A stretch of 64,000 bases of DNA from Trichlorobacter ammonificans (GTDB lineage: Bacteria > Desulfobacterota > Desulfuromonadia > Geobacterales > Pseudopelobacteraceae): assembly GCF_933509905.1 (NCBI RefSeq), contig NZ_OW150024.1, forward strand, positions 1,600,001 to 1,664,000, read 5' to 3'. The first letter of the stretch is position 1, and each line of letters opens with the position of its first letter. Of the stretch, positions 9,232 to 17,972 are shown in pieces. The notes beneath the pieces were generated by a model that had not been told where the DNA came from, did not search any database, and saw only the letters and a program-made list of their open reading frames with translations. A program made the position numbers and the translations under genes.

Positions 9232-9777
9232 TTAGTGACTGTTTACCGTCGCGGTAAAATCCGCCGCACAAATCCCCATCTGCAGAGCATCTTTCCAGCC
9301 ACCTTGTTTAAACACATGACTTCTTAGCGTGCCCTCCACACAGAACCCCATTCTTTCATAGGAAGCAATCGCCACCTTGTTGTCGGTCAGGACGTACAGA
9401 TAAATCCTGTTGAGTCCAAGGTCATTGAAGGCATACGCAAGTATCTGCCTTAGGGCGGACGAGCCGTACCCCTTTGAGCGCTCTCTGGTGTCACCAATCA
9501 GTACCTGCATCTCGGCATGACGTGCTATCCAATCGATATGCCTGAGATAAATGTTACCGACATGCTTGTCTGACGACACAACACAGATTGCAAGACTGAT
9601 TTCATCGGAAGGCGCTGCATAGCATGTCTTGCGGTCAAGCCAGGTTTCCACCGCATGGCGGCTGACAAAATGAAATGGGCCTCCCAGCAGTTCATACAGG
9701 TTTCTGTCGTTATGCCACGTGTGGACCAGGGCAACGTCGGACGACTCAAGTGCCCGCAGGTAAACCGGTTCGTGCAT
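9232..9777 (-). CDS. GNAT N-acetyltransferase (RimJ/RimL type)
   Basis: The 181-residue protein has the GNAT order of elements: YLRALESSDV near the N-terminus, the acetyl-CoA-binding loop RSKGYGSSALRQIL (Q/RxxGxG/A type), then LNRIYLYVLTDNKVAIASYERMGF (motif B with the Asn and Tyr of this family). RimJ/RimL-like proteins in polysaccharide clusters often N-acetylate 4-amino sugars made by DegT-type aminotransferases, and one such gene lies nearby at 7041-8303. AAGGAGGG lies 5 nt before the ATG. Like the radical SAM gene, it is less GC-rich than its surroundings. Confidence 0.8.
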   Translation of the reverse strand: MHEPVYLRALESSDVALVHTWHNDRNLYELLGGPFHFVSRHAVETWLDRKTCYAAPSDEISLAICVVSSDKHVGNIYLRHIDWIARHAEMQVLIGDTRERSKGYGSSALRQILAYAFNDLGLNRIYLYVLTDNKVAIASYERMGFCVEGTLRSHVFKQGGWKDALQMGICAADFTATVNSH

Positions 9778-9794
9778 GGTACCCTCCTTGTGAT

Positions 9795-10778
9795 TCAGAC
9801 CGCAGCGTGATAGGCCGGGAAATAGCCGGTCCGTTCCTCCGGATCAATATCCAGTTCCCGGCACAGGCGGGCATAGCGTCCGTGATCGTATATCTGCTTG
9901 ATACAACGCAGGGGCAGCTCCCTGCCGCCGTAGCGCCGTTTGGACTCCCCGACGCCACCGCTGCCGCCCCCCAGGTTGAAAAGCGGTATCCCCAGCTCCC
10001 TGAGCCGGGTCGCGCCGTACCAGATCAGGTCGGCGCCATGGTCCTTGCCGCCGGGGAGCGACACGTTGAACAGGTATTCCCCGACATCGTCCGTCCAGGC
10101 GAAGACCGACACCGCCTCGATCCCTCCGGCGCCGGCCGCCCCCACCAGCAGGACCCTGTCCAGACCGAACAGAAACGCAAGGGTTTCATCGGAAAAACGG
10201 TACTGTTGCCCGGCTCCCCGGCTCTGGAAAAACTGCCGGTGATTGGCAAGGAAAAACTCGGCAAGTACCGTTGTGTCGACGATGAAACCGGCGCTGCGCT
10301 CTTCCCATCCTCGCAACTGCCGCTTCCGGTTGCTGGAGAGGTTTTCCCACAGGCTGCGGGAATCAAGGCGCAGGTCCAGCAGGTGCACCGTGTCGTACGG
10401 GAAAACCTCGTCCGGCTCGAAGTGACCGCCGTAATCCAGTAACGGATTGAGTCCCAGATAACCGCAGACATACCCCTGCTCCCGGGCGAAGAGCTTCCAG
10501 GACGCCGCGAATTCCGGGCAGGCGCCGTTTCCGACAAAGCCGGAAAAACCGAACGGCTTGGCGATATCCGTGACACCGGCATGCCGTCGCTCCGTGATCG
10601 GGCAGACGATCCGCACGGAATCCGATTCGAAACAGTAGAGATAGGTGGGCAACCCCGTGGTCAGCGACATGGCATAGCAGTTTTCCCAAGTATGGCCGAA
10701 GGAGTGGCTGATGCCTGCCAGGGCCTGTCGCCACTGGTCCGGACGGTCAAGCGGTATGCAGCGGTTGCGTAGGGACAT
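9795..10778 (-). CDS. FemAB/GNAT-like protein (Acetyltransf_6 type), copy 1
   Basis: A 327-residue protein with a C-terminal GNAT fold of the kind seen in FemAB and CelD/BcsL proteins: LSSNRKRQLRGWEER, EAVSVFAWTDDVGEYLFNVS, and GADLIWYGATRLRELGIPLFNLGGG. Relatives in EPS clusters are thought to acylate or aminoacylate carbohydrate, though few have been tested. It ends with TGYFPAY, a tail shared with the next gene upstream (10794-11693), so the two look like diverged duplicates or partners. GGAGGA precedes the ATG, and the gap to the upstream gene is only 15 bp, consistent with one operon. Confidence 0.72.
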   Translation of the reverse strand: MSLRNRCIPLDRPDQWRQALAGISHSFGHTWENCYAMSLTTGLPTYLYCFESDSVRIVCPITERRHAGVTDIAKPFGFSGFVGNGACPEFAASWKLFAREQGYVCGYLGLNPLLDYGGHFEPDEVFPYDTVHLLDLRLDSRSLWENLSSNRKRQLRGWEERSAGFIVDTTVLAEFFLANHRQFFQSRGAGQQYRFSDETLAFLFGLDRVLLVGAAGAGGIEAVSVFAWTDDVGEYLFNVSLPGGKDHGADLIWYGATRLRELGIPLFNLGGGSGGVGESKRRYGGRELPLRCIKQIYDHGRYARLCRELDIDPEERTGYFPAYHAAV

Positions 10779-10793
10779 GATCTCCTCCGGCGT

Positions 10794-11693
10794 TCAGCCG
10801 AATTCTCCCGCCCGGTAGGCCGGGAAATAGCCGGTTGCGGGAGATCCCGCCGCCTGAACCATTTCGGCGTATCGCTGCGGATTGCAGGTTTTGCCGCAGA
10901 ACCAGGTCATGCGGGTCTCCGTTGCCCAGCCCTTCTTGAAGCGGGTCAGGCCGTTGTCGGCGGCGGCTACTCCGGCCCCGGCCCCCCAGTCGAACCAGCG
11001 GGCCCTGCCGGAGAAGTACTCGATCTCGCTCCAGTACAGGGCGTAGGCGGCCAGCAGCTGCTGATCCAGCTCACTGCTGCCCACCAGGTGGCCGTAGCAG
11101 ATGTCATCCTGCACGATCACCAAATGCGCCGCCACCGCGGTACCCTGATACAGGGCACGAAACAGTACCGCGCCGGGAATGCTCAACTGCTTCTTGAACG
11201 AATCACGTGAAAATGCCCGAATTCCCCGAACATTGAACTTTCTGGAAAGATTACCGTACAGTTCCGTCCACTCGTCGAGATAGCGGATCGGCTCCTTGCA
11301 GATGTCAATGCTGACGTTCTTGAGCGCCTTGCGGACGTAGTAGCGATGATGGGAAGAGACAATGGTTGTGATCGACTGCGACAGGTCCGCAACGAAGTGC
11401 GGTTTGAACGGCATCACTACGTCGAAGCAGCCGTGCAGCAGTGCTTCGTCGTACTGCCCGAAAGGATCGGTAACCAGCGCCAGGCTGACCAGCTCGTGGC
11501 GCAGCGGCTCCAGGTCCGCCGCTAGCCCCCCCCAATCGCGGCAAACGAACAGCGGGTAGCAGCCCATGGCATCACGGTAATCCGACCCCGCAATGGGGCG
11601 CTCCAGAAGCCAGCCGCCGCTGGCGGGCAGGTGGCGCGGCGTTCCGAACTCCGCCAGGGAGCCGGCATAGTCGGGATGGCAAAAACCGTTCAT
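10794..11693 (-). CDS. FemAB/GNAT-like protein, copy 2
   Basis: The 299-residue protein has a central and C-terminal GNAT-like domain: HHRYYVRKALKNVSID, then LYGNLSRKFNVRGIRAFS, LFRALYQGTAVAAHLVIVQ and AAYALYWSEIEYF, with WFDWGAGAG before the end. The C-terminus has TGYFPAYRAGE, matching the TGYFPAY tail of copy 1 downstream. The N-terminal half does not resemble copy 1 closely, so the pair may have different acceptors. A strong GGGGAGGGG ribosome site precedes the ATG. Role inferred: transfer of an acyl or aminoacyl group onto the polysaccharide or its lipid-linked repeat. Confidence 0.68.
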   Translation of the reverse strand: MNGFCHPDYAGSLAEFGTPRHLPASGGWLLERPIAGSDYRDAMGCYPLFVCRDWGGLAADLEPLRHELVSLALVTDPFGQYDEALLHGCFDVVMPFKPHFVADLSQSITTIVSSHHRYYVRKALKNVSIDICKEPIRYLDEWTELYGNLSRKFNVRGIRAFSRDSFKKQLSIPGAVLFRALYQGTAVAAHLVIVQDDICYGHLVGSSELDQQLLAAYALYWSEIEYFSGRARWFDWGAGAGVAAADNGLTRFKKGWATETRMTWFCGKTCNPQRYAEMVQAAGSPATGYFPAYRAGEFG

Positions 11694-11711
11694 GGTGCTC
11701 CCCTCCCCTGC

Positions 11712-12536
11712 TCAGGCAACGGCGTGGCCGAACTCCGGCGAGGTCAGACACACGGGCCAGAGGAAGCCCGCCAGCGGATAGTCGTCGATGTCGGCGGTAC
11801 AGGTCACCTGCCCCCGCAGCAACCTGCTTTCAATAATGGTTCCCTCGATGCTGCCCATGGTACGGGGCACGGTAAACGGTACCAGCGACCTGACCTGCAG
11901 CCATGCTTTGGCCAGCATCCGTCGATAGTCCGCTTCGGTCCGATCCCAACCGCGGATGCGACGCGACACGCTTCCCCCGACGGCAACGGTTGCCGTTGCC
12001 GGTTGCCGTTGCGGCATGAGCCGCTCGATCACCAGCACCCTGCTCTCCGGCGCCATGATCGAGGAACAGGCTCGCAGGATCTGCAGGGCACGGCTCTCTT
12101 CCCAGTCGCTCAGGATGTTTGAGAGAATATAGATATCTCCTCCCGCTGGAGGCGCATTCCTGAACATATCGCCCGCCACTGTCCGGCAGCGGTCCGCGAC
12201 CCCCTGGGCCAGCAGGTATGAACCGGTAGCGGCCAGAGCCGCGGGGGAATCGAAAATAATGCCGGTGGTACCCGGATGGTTCTGCAAAATGGCAGTCATC
12301 AGGGTTCCGGTTCCTCCCCCGACGTCCACGATGGTGCGGGCCCGGGAGAAGTCGTAGGACAGCGCCACGCTGTCCGCCCAGGCGTCGTCGTCCCGGCCCA
12401 TCAGCTCGTTGGCGAGGTTCGCCAGGTGCTCACCCATGCCCAGCTTCGACGCTACGTGGACCAGGTGATCCAACAGGTGGCTGCCCGTCTCTCTTCCCGT
12501 GTGTGGGGATGCCGCTGTACGCTGTTCTGTAGCCAT
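11712..12536 (-). CDS. SAM-dependent O-methyltransferase (Methyltransf_2 type)
   Basis: A 274-residue methyltransferase with the SAM-binding glycine motif TIVDVGGGTGTLM, the post-I acidic segment GIIFDSPAAL, VAGDMFRNAP and IYILSNILSDWEE, in the order of the plant/fungal-type O-methyltransferase family (the HDW-like segment is SDW here). Family members are usually 330-350 residues because of an N-terminal dimerisation domain. Here that part is only about 65 residues, so dimerisation may differ. It lies between a DegT-type gene and FemAB-like copy 2, with short gaps of 39 and 18 bp. It probably methylates a sugar hydroxyl in the polysaccharide pathway; the substrate is unknown. Confidence 0.75.
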   Translation of the reverse strand: MATEQRTAASPHTGRETGSHLLDHLVHVASKLGMGEHLANLANELMGRDDDAWADSVALSYDFSRARTIVDVGGGTGTLMTAILQNHPGTTGIIFDSPAALAATGSYLLAQGVADRCRTVAGDMFRNAPPAGGDIYILSNILSDWEESRALQILRACSSIMAPESRVLVIERLMPQRQPATATVAVGGSVSRRIRGWDRTEADYRRMLAKAWLQVRSLVPFTVPRTMGSIEGTIIESRLLRGQVTCTADIDDYPLAGFLWPVCLTSPEFGHAVA

Positions 12537-12575
12537 GACGGTTTCCTTCCGCTGCCGGACTGCGTCCGGCAGTTG

Positions 12576-13622
12576 TCAGCAACGCTTCAGTTGCCCGTTG
12601 ATGATGTTCGCCATCCGTGCCATGTCATCCTGATCGTAGCGCTGGTCGCAGGGCAGGGTCATGATCTCCGCCGAGAGCCGATGGCTCTCACGGAACCGCT
12701 CCGGCACCACCCCCTGCAGCGGCCAGTGCAGCGGCGGATAGATGCCGTGCCTGAACAGCTCCTCCCGCAGGCGGTCCCGCTGCCCCACCCTGACCGGAAA
12801 ACCGAGGGGTACAACGCCGTCGGGCAGAACGGGAAACAGCGCCAGGTCCGCCAGAAGCGAGGCGAGGTAGCGGTAATTGGCGATCCGTTGCCGCGCAATC
12901 TCCCCGTAATCGAACCCCTGGAAGAGCAACTGACGGGAAAGTTCACTCATGGCATAGGGTCCCGTCGGCCCTTCCTGCTCCGCCTGCCGGAACAATTCGA
13001 ACCAGTACCGATCGCCGCCGCTGCGGTCGAACTCCCGGCGCTTCAGCGCGGCGCTCCGGCATGTCAGCCACCAGGTCTCCGGAGCCGGCTCCAGCGGCTG
13101 ATCCGACGCGATCCTGCCCCTGACCGGCACCAGGATACCGCCGTCCGGAACCCCGACAAACTTGCGGGGACTGTACAGCACCAAGTCGGCGCAACGTCCC
13201 ACCCCATCGCTGAGCAACGCCTGGGAAGCGTCCTCCAGGACGACGGCACCCCGTCGGCGCAGCCGCTGCAGCCACGCCGGATCGCAGGGGAACCCGAAGT
13301 AGTCCACCACCACCACCAGGTCCCCCGGCGACACGTCGCCCAGCCACTCCCAATCACGGGGGGCCAGGTCGGCGCCAATGCCGTAGAGCCTTACCGGTGT
13401 CCGCCCCTCGCCTATGGTTTGCAGGAGGTGGTTGCAGAAAAAGGACGGCAACCAGACCGTGGCCGGAGCGAGCCGCTCGATGGCGAGCGCAATGCCGGAA
13501 CGTCCGTTTGCCAGCAGGATCGCTTCCTTGGTGAGGAAAGGAGGTGGCGCCGGTGCCGGTTGCAGCGGTTCCGCGAGACCGAACATGCCGCCCACGATGT
13601 GCTCAGGACCATGGTTCAGCAT
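12576..13622 (-). CDS. DegT/DnrJ/EryC1-like PLP enzyme (divergent)
   Basis: A 348-residue fold-type I PLP protein. VVVVDYFGFP, VVLEDASQALL (the Asp pairing with PLP) and the lysine in YSPRKFVGVPDGG are all in place, so it should be catalytically competent. It is more divergent than the enzyme at 7041-8303 and resembles the protein at 56751-57917 in style. The ATG overlaps the last 7 bp of the ABC ATPase gene upstream and has GGAGGAGG in front. Possible roles are amination of a nucleotide sugar or, as in some relatives, use of an amino-sugar phosphate; the sequence does not decide. Confidence 0.72.
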   Translation of the reverse strand: MLNHGPEHIVGGMFGLAEPLQPAPAPPPFLTKEAILLANGRSGIALAIERLAPATVWLPSFFCNHLLQTIGEGRTPVRLYGIGADLAPRDWEWLGDVSPGDLVVVVDYFGFPCDPAWLQRLRRRGAVVLEDASQALLSDGVGRCADLVLYSPRKFVGVPDGGILVPVRGRIASDQPLEPAPETWWLTCRSAALKRREFDRSGGDRYWFELFRQAEQEGPTGPYAMSELSRQLLFQGFDYGEIARQRIANYRYLASLLADLALFPVLPDGVVPLGFPVRVGQRDRLREELFRHGIYPPLHWPLQGVVPERFRESHRLSAEIMTLPCDQRYDQDDMARMANIINGQLKRC

Positions 13623-14932
13623 GACGCCTCCTCCAGCGCGGAACAGCAGGCGCTCTCCGGCAGGCAGGCGGCATCGGCCGGCAGTTCCAGCAACCGGGTG
13701 ACCCAGTGCAGCCGGGGCTGCACCACGCCCGGTTCCCGGCCGTAGCAGCTTCCCTCCCGCTGTCGCAGGTCGAGGATGGTGATCGGCACCTGACTTTCAT
13801 ACTTGAACAGCACCGTGCTGGAATCCTTCACCACAATGACCGTGAAGCGGTGAATGCCGCTGTTGAGCAGGTCACCCGGAAAATGGCCGGTGCTGCGGTA
13901 CAGCCCTGCCGGCAGCGGTTGACTGGTACCGCAGCCGGTGGAAAAGGCGACGATCCCCTCGGCAGTGACAAGATGCACCGTGACATGCAGGCAACTGTCC
14001 GGCACCAGGTTCCAGAACTCGATATCCAGCAGGAAGGGGGACTCCATGGTGAGCGGCTCCCCGCTGTTGCCGTCCCGGCGCCGCAAGCGCAGCCGCCGCA
14101 GGCGCACCGCGTCGCATCCCGGCCCTTCTTCCGGCCGTTCCCATACTTCTTCGTTCAACTGTCCGGCACCGGTTGATGCGGCCAGGTACCGGCCCACCAC
14201 CAGGCGCGCCGGCCCGTCGTCAACGACACTGCCCCCGCTCACCCAGAGCACCCGCTCGCAGAGACTGTTCACGGCGGTCATGTTGTGGCTGATGAAGATG
14301 ACGGTCTGCCCGCCACGGGCCACGGAACCGATCCTGCCCAGGCATTTCTTCTGGAACGCCATATCTCCAACCGCCAGTACTTCATCCACCAACAGGATCT
14401 CCGGTTCCAGGTGCGCCGCAACCGCAAAGGCCAGCCGGACGTACATGCCGCTTGAGTACCGTTTCACCGGCATGTCCAGGAAGCGGCCCACCTCGGAGAA
14501 CTCGACAATGGCATCGAACCGGCGACGGATCTCCTCCCGCTTCATGCCGATGACCGCACCGTTTAAGTAGATGTTCTCACGACCGGACAGCTCGGGATGA
14601 AAACCGGTGCCCACTTCCAGCAACGACCCGACCCGCCCGTTGATGACGGCCCTGCCGGCGGTGGGTGGCGTAATGCGGGCAAGCAGCTTGAGCAGCGTGC
14701 TTTTGCCGGCCCCGTTGTGGCCGACGATCCCCACCACCTCGCCCTGGCCGATCTCGAAGGAGACATCCTTCACCGCCCAGAAGGCGGACGGTTTCCGCCC
14801 GCCGCCGTCACGGCGGAATATTCCCCGGACGCGGTCGGCAAGCTGGTCGGCCAGGGTATCATGCCGCGACGACGACGCTGCGATAGTGTACTTTTTGGAC
14901 AGGTTTTCCGCTTTGATGGCCGTACGGGACAT
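13616..14932 (-). CDS. ABC transporter ATPase with Wzt-type C-terminal domain
   Basis: The nucleotide-binding domain spans about residues 1-260: Walker A GHNGAGKST, signature SSGMYVRLAFAVA, Walker B ILLVDEVLAVGD and an H-loop in FISHNM. The remaining 170 or so residues form a beta-rich C-terminal domain like the carbohydrate-binding domain of Wzt O-antigen exporters, which reads the modified end of the glycan. The start at 14932 was chosen because GGAAAGG lies about 9 nt upstream; a GTG at 14965 has no clear ribosome site. With the permease immediately upstream it forms an inner-membrane polysaccharide exporter. No symbol is given because an XrtA-type system would normally use a Wzx-type flippase. 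Confidence 0.9.
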   Translation of the reverse strand: MSRTAIKAENLSKKYTIAASSSRHDTLADQLADRVRGIFRRDGGGRKPSAFWAVKDVSFEIGQGEVVGIVGHNGAGKSTLLKLLARITPPTAGRAVINGRVGSLLEVGTGFHPELSGRENIYLNGAVIGMKREEIRRRFDAIVEFSEVGRFLDMPVKRYSSGMYVRLAFAVAAHLEPEILLVDEVLAVGDMAFQKKCLGRIGSVARGGQTVIFISHNMTAVNSLCERVLWVSGGSVVDDGPARLVVGRYLAASTGAGQLNEEVWERPEEGPGCDAVRLRRLRLRRRDGNSGEPLTMESPFLLDIEFWNLVPDSCLHVTVHLVTAEGIVAFSTGCGTSQPLPAGLYRSTGHFPGDLLNSGIHRFTVIVVKDSSTVLFKYESQVPITILDLRQREGSCYGREPGVVQPRLHWVTRLLELPADAACLPESACCSALEEASC

Positions 14933-14978
14933 GTGGATGCACCTTTCCGGGTCCGCTCCCTCCACCTCGGTGGTCGTT

Positions 14979-15827
14979 TCAGATCACGTCGGCAAAGGAT
15001 TGTTCCATGTTCTTGAAGTAGATGATGCCGACGAAGCACAACAGCAGGATAACCGCGGTACTCACCATCATCGGCAGGGGATCGGGGGGAGCCGTGCCGA
15101 GCAGGGCCCAGCGGAACCCCTCGATCACCGCCACCATCGGATTCAGGCTGTAGAGCAGCCGCCATTGTTCCGGCACGGCGCTGACCGGGTAGGCTACCGG
15201 CGAAACGTACATCCAGACCTGGCTCACAAAGGGAATGATGCTGCCCACGTCCCGGTAGCGGACGTTCAGGGCCGATGAGCAGAGCCCCACCGCCAGGGCG
15301 GTGACAAGGGCCAGGATCAGAAACAGCGGCAGCAGCAGCAGCCCAGCGGAAGGGACGACCCGGTACCAGCCCATCAGAACCAGCAGCACCAGGAAGGAGA
15401 AGAGCAAGTCAACCACCGGCGCCAGGGCGGCTGCCAGGGGAATCAGCAGGCGGGGAAAGTAGATCTTGGTCACCAGGTTGGCGTTGCTCACGATGCTGCC
15501 GGAGGTTTTGGCCAGGGCCTGGGAAAAATAGGTCCAGGGCAGCAGGGCTGCAAAGGCGAAGAGCGGATAGGGGATGCCGTCGGAGGGAACCTTCGCCAGC
15601 CGGCTGAAGACAAAGGTAAAGATCAGCATGGTGATTAACGGCTGCACCACCACCCAGGCCGCGCCGATGGCGGTCTGCTTGTAGCGGGTCAGCACATCCC
15701 GCCAGATCAGGAAGCACAGCAGTTCCCGGTACTGCCAGATACTGCCCAGTTCCAGCTGCAAAAGCCCCCTGCGGGGTTCGATGACCACCGACGGCCTGTC
15801 GGCGCTGATGCCTGCGCTGCACTCCAT
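14979..15827 (-). CDS. ABC-2 type polysaccharide exporter permease (Wzm-like)
   Basis: About 282 residues with six hydrophobic membrane segments starting near residue 40 (LICFLIWRDVLTRYKQ precedes the first; the cytoplasmic TRYKQT stretch is characteristic of the Wzm/KpsM family). LFPWTYF-like (LLPWTYFSQALAKTSGSI) and YFPRLLIPLAA segments also match. Two ATGs lie 6 nt apart. GGAGAG touches the first (15833) but is properly spaced from the second (15827), which I prefer. Its partner ATPase follows after 46 bp. Together they should move lipid-linked polysaccharide across the inner membrane. Confidence 0.9.
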   Translation of the reverse strand: MECSAGISADRPSVVIEPRRGLLQLELGSIWQYRELLCFLIWRDVLTRYKQTAIGAAWVVVQPLITMLIFTFVFSRLAKVPSDGIPYPLFAFAALLPWTYFSQALAKTSGSIVSNANLVTKIYFPRLLIPLAAALAPVVDLLFSFLVLLVLMGWYRVVPSAGLLLLPLFLILALVTALAVGLCSSALNVRYRDVGSIIPFVSQVWMYVSPVAYPVSAVPEQWRLLYSLNPMVAVIEGFRWALLGTAPPDPLPMMVSTAVILLLCFVGIIYFKNMEQSFADVI

Positions 15828-15864
15828 AGCCATCTCTCCGTTTCCGGCGGACCAGAGGGTCCGC

Positions 15865-16713
15865 TCATGCTGCCGCGCGGTTCAGAACGGTACGAGCCGT
15901 GGTGAAGCGGAAATTGTCCAGCAGGTGACGCACCTTCAGCTCCATCCGCTCCAGGTTCAGATAATGCCGGAAGCGCGACCTGACCCCGGCCCTGATGCGG
16001 GGCTGGCCGGGGTCCAGCTCCCAGGGATGGAAGTAGACAATGACCGGCTGCCCTTCCCGGTCGTTGATTTCCCGCAGCGCCCGTGTCACCAGCGCTGCGG
16101 GAAACAGCCGCAGGTAGCCGCCGCCGGCGATCGGGAGGTGGTAGCTCCACCTCCCGCTTCCCACCTGGTAGGTGGACAGGGGAAATTCCCGGATATCGCC
16201 GGCATGGGTTGAAATTTGATGGGGAAAACGTTTGCCCCCCGGAATGCCGTACAGATCGTGCCGTACCGGAAAGATGCTGGAGTCGTAGGTAAACCCCTCT
16301 TCCAGCAGCGTATCCATGGCCCAGAGGGATTGTGCCGTGATCGAGTAGCTGGGAGCACGGTAGCCGTGCACCTGTTCGCCGCAGATATCCTCAAGAATCC
16401 GCTTGGCGCGGGAAACATCGGCCCTGAATTCACTCGGAGTCTGCCGGTAGACCAGTTGATGGGCGTAGCCGTGACAGGCGATCTCATGCCCCCGCCGACG
16501 GATCTCCCGCACCAGGTGCGGCATCCGTTCGGCCACCCACCCCAGCACGAAGAAGGTGGCGGTGACGGCGTACTCGTCCAGCATGTCGAGAATACGGCGC
16601 GTGTTCTCGCCGACCCGCAGAGGATGGTTTTCCCAGGTCTCAGGCCGGATCTGCCGCTCGAATGCGGTCACGTGGAAGTAGTCCTCCACATCAATGGTCA
16701 GGGCGTTCAGCAT
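15865..16713 (-). CDS. XrtA-system polysaccharide deacetylase (NodB family)
   Basis: The 282-residue protein starts directly with the NodB domain: LTIDVEDYFHV holds the catalytic/metal Asp residues (D8, D11), HGYAHQ holds the two metal-binding histidines (H81, H85), and YRAPSYSI is the RAPxY motif. The C-terminal part (IAGGGYLRLFP, VIVYFHPWELD) is typical of the exosortase-A-associated subgroup. There is no signal peptide, so it probably acts on cytoplasmic or membrane-linked intermediates. It ends 37 bp before the exporter genes and starts 9 bp after the outer-membrane barrel gene, as in other XrtA EPS loci. Confidence 0.92.
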   Translation of the reverse strand: MLNALTIDVEDYFHVTAFERQIRPETWENHPLRVGENTRRILDMLDEYAVTATFFVLGWVAERMPHLVREIRRRGHEIACHGYAHQLVYRQTPSEFRADVSRAKRILEDICGEQVHGYRAPSYSITAQSLWAMDTLLEEGFTYDSSIFPVRHDLYGIPGGKRFPHQISTHAGDIREFPLSTYQVGSGRWSYHLPIAGGGYLRLFPAALVTRALREINDREGQPVIVYFHPWELDPGQPRIRAGVRSRFRHYLNLERMELKVRHLLDNFRFTTARTVLNRAAA

Positions 16714-16722
16714 GGCGGCACC

Positions 16723-17952
16723 TCAGAACACTTTCCTGATCTCCACGATCCCGCGGTTGACGTGGTAGTTGTCCGTGGCGATCCCGGGTGAGTAGTAATC
16801 CGCATAATAGTAGGAGAGCGACAGCGTGAGCTGTTCGGCCAGCAGGTAGCTCAGCCCCGCGCTGGCCAGCAGACGCCGCGTGTAGCTTCCCTGTTGCGGC
16901 TGTTCGTACTTCTCGGCGGTAAAGGAGAGCGTGCCGCTCAGGTCGCTGCTGAGCTCGCACTGTCCCCGGGCAGTACCGCCGTACTTCTTCGTCCGCATCG
17001 AGCCGGTTTCCGTCTGCTTGAACTCCGAGTAGATCGGCGCGATACTGACCAGGCCGTTTTTGAAACGTTTTTCCAGGGTACCGGTGACAAAGGTTTCCTG
17101 CACGATGTTGCGCAGCGGGTCCTCGACATAGTGCTTGCCCGTGGTCACCGTGGCGGTCACCGTGTCGACCTGGTGCGTGATGCCGGCATTCCAGAAAGCG
17201 CTGCTCAGGCGCTGGTCGCTGTGATCGTAACGGGTCCAGCTGTTCCCGCCCTGGGCAAAGAGGAAGGACTTTTCAGCGTATTCGTAGCGAAATCCGCCGA
17301 AGGCCAGGTGTTGGTTGAAGTTGTCGTTATTGGCCAGTTCCCGCGTGAAGGTGTAGCCGGCAGTCAGCTCCAGTCCCTGGGAAAGGGCGTGGGTCAGCTC
17401 GGCAAAACCGATATGGTCCATCTTGTTGATGGCCGGTGAATCAAAGTAGCGGGTGTCAACGAACCGGTACCCGGTTTTAAGGAGCGTCCTGTCGGTCAGG
17501 TTCAGCTTGAAGTAGGGGGAGGCCGCGACAACGTTGCGGTCGGACTGGTTCAGGAAGAGGCTTTCCTTGCTGACGTCCCGGGCAACATCCAGCGACACCC
17601 GCTGGTAGTCGTCCGTCACGTCGAGATACAGGAGATTGTTGACCGCCACCAGGTAGCCCTTTGCCGCCAGCAGGTGGGTGATCTCGTCATCGCGCCGCTT
17701 TTTGGCGTAATGCCGGTAGTCCAGCTGGTAATTGAGATCACCGGTAAAGGCCGGCGCCTTGTAGCTGAGACTGACTCCGGGCAGAGCGCGGGTGATGAAG
17801 TCGGAAAGGCGGTTGGTCCGGCTCTCGAACACATTGTCGGTGTACTCCTCGCTGACGGTCAGCGAGGGATGCACCTCGAATTCCGCTCCCTGTGCCACGG
17901 CTGCGGCGACAACGATACTGCCCATGATGAACACCCCTGACGATTTCAACAT
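16723..17952 (-). CDS. XrtA/PEP-CTERM-system-associated outer-membrane beta-barrel protein
   Basis: The 409-residue protein has a signal peptide (KSSGVFIMGSIVVAAAVAQGA) followed by HPSLTVSEEYTDNVF, the opening of the barrel family that always accompanies exosortase-A EPS operons. Alternating amphipathic strands run to the C-terminus, which ends in phenylalanine (VEIRKVF) as outer-membrane barrels do. Its place between the ExeA-like ATPase and the deacetylase is the conserved gene order. It is probably a secretin-like or accessory channel for the polysaccharide, but the role is not proven. Confidence 0.88.
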   Translation of the reverse strand: MLKSSGVFIMGSIVVAAAVAQGAEFEVHPSLTVSEEYTDNVFESRTNRLSDFITRALPGVSLSYKAPAFTGDLNYQLDYRHYAKKRRDDEITHLLAAKGYLVAVNNLLYLDVTDDYQRVSLDVARDVSKESLFLNQSDRNVVAASPYFKLNLTDRTLLKTGYRFVDTRYFDSPAINKMDHIGFAELTHALSQGLELTAGYTFTRELANNDNFNQHLAFGGFRYEYAEKSFLFAQGGNSWTRYDHSDQRLSSAFWNAGITHQVDTVTATVTTGKHYVEDPLRNIVQETFVTGTLEKRFKNGLVSIAPIYSEFKQTETGSMRTKKYGGTARGQCELSSDLSGTLSFTAEKYEQPQQGSYTRRLLASAGLSYLLAEQLTLSLSYYYADYYSPGIATDNYHVNRGIVEIRKVF

Positions 17953-17972
17953 GGAAGACCCCCTTCAGGAAA

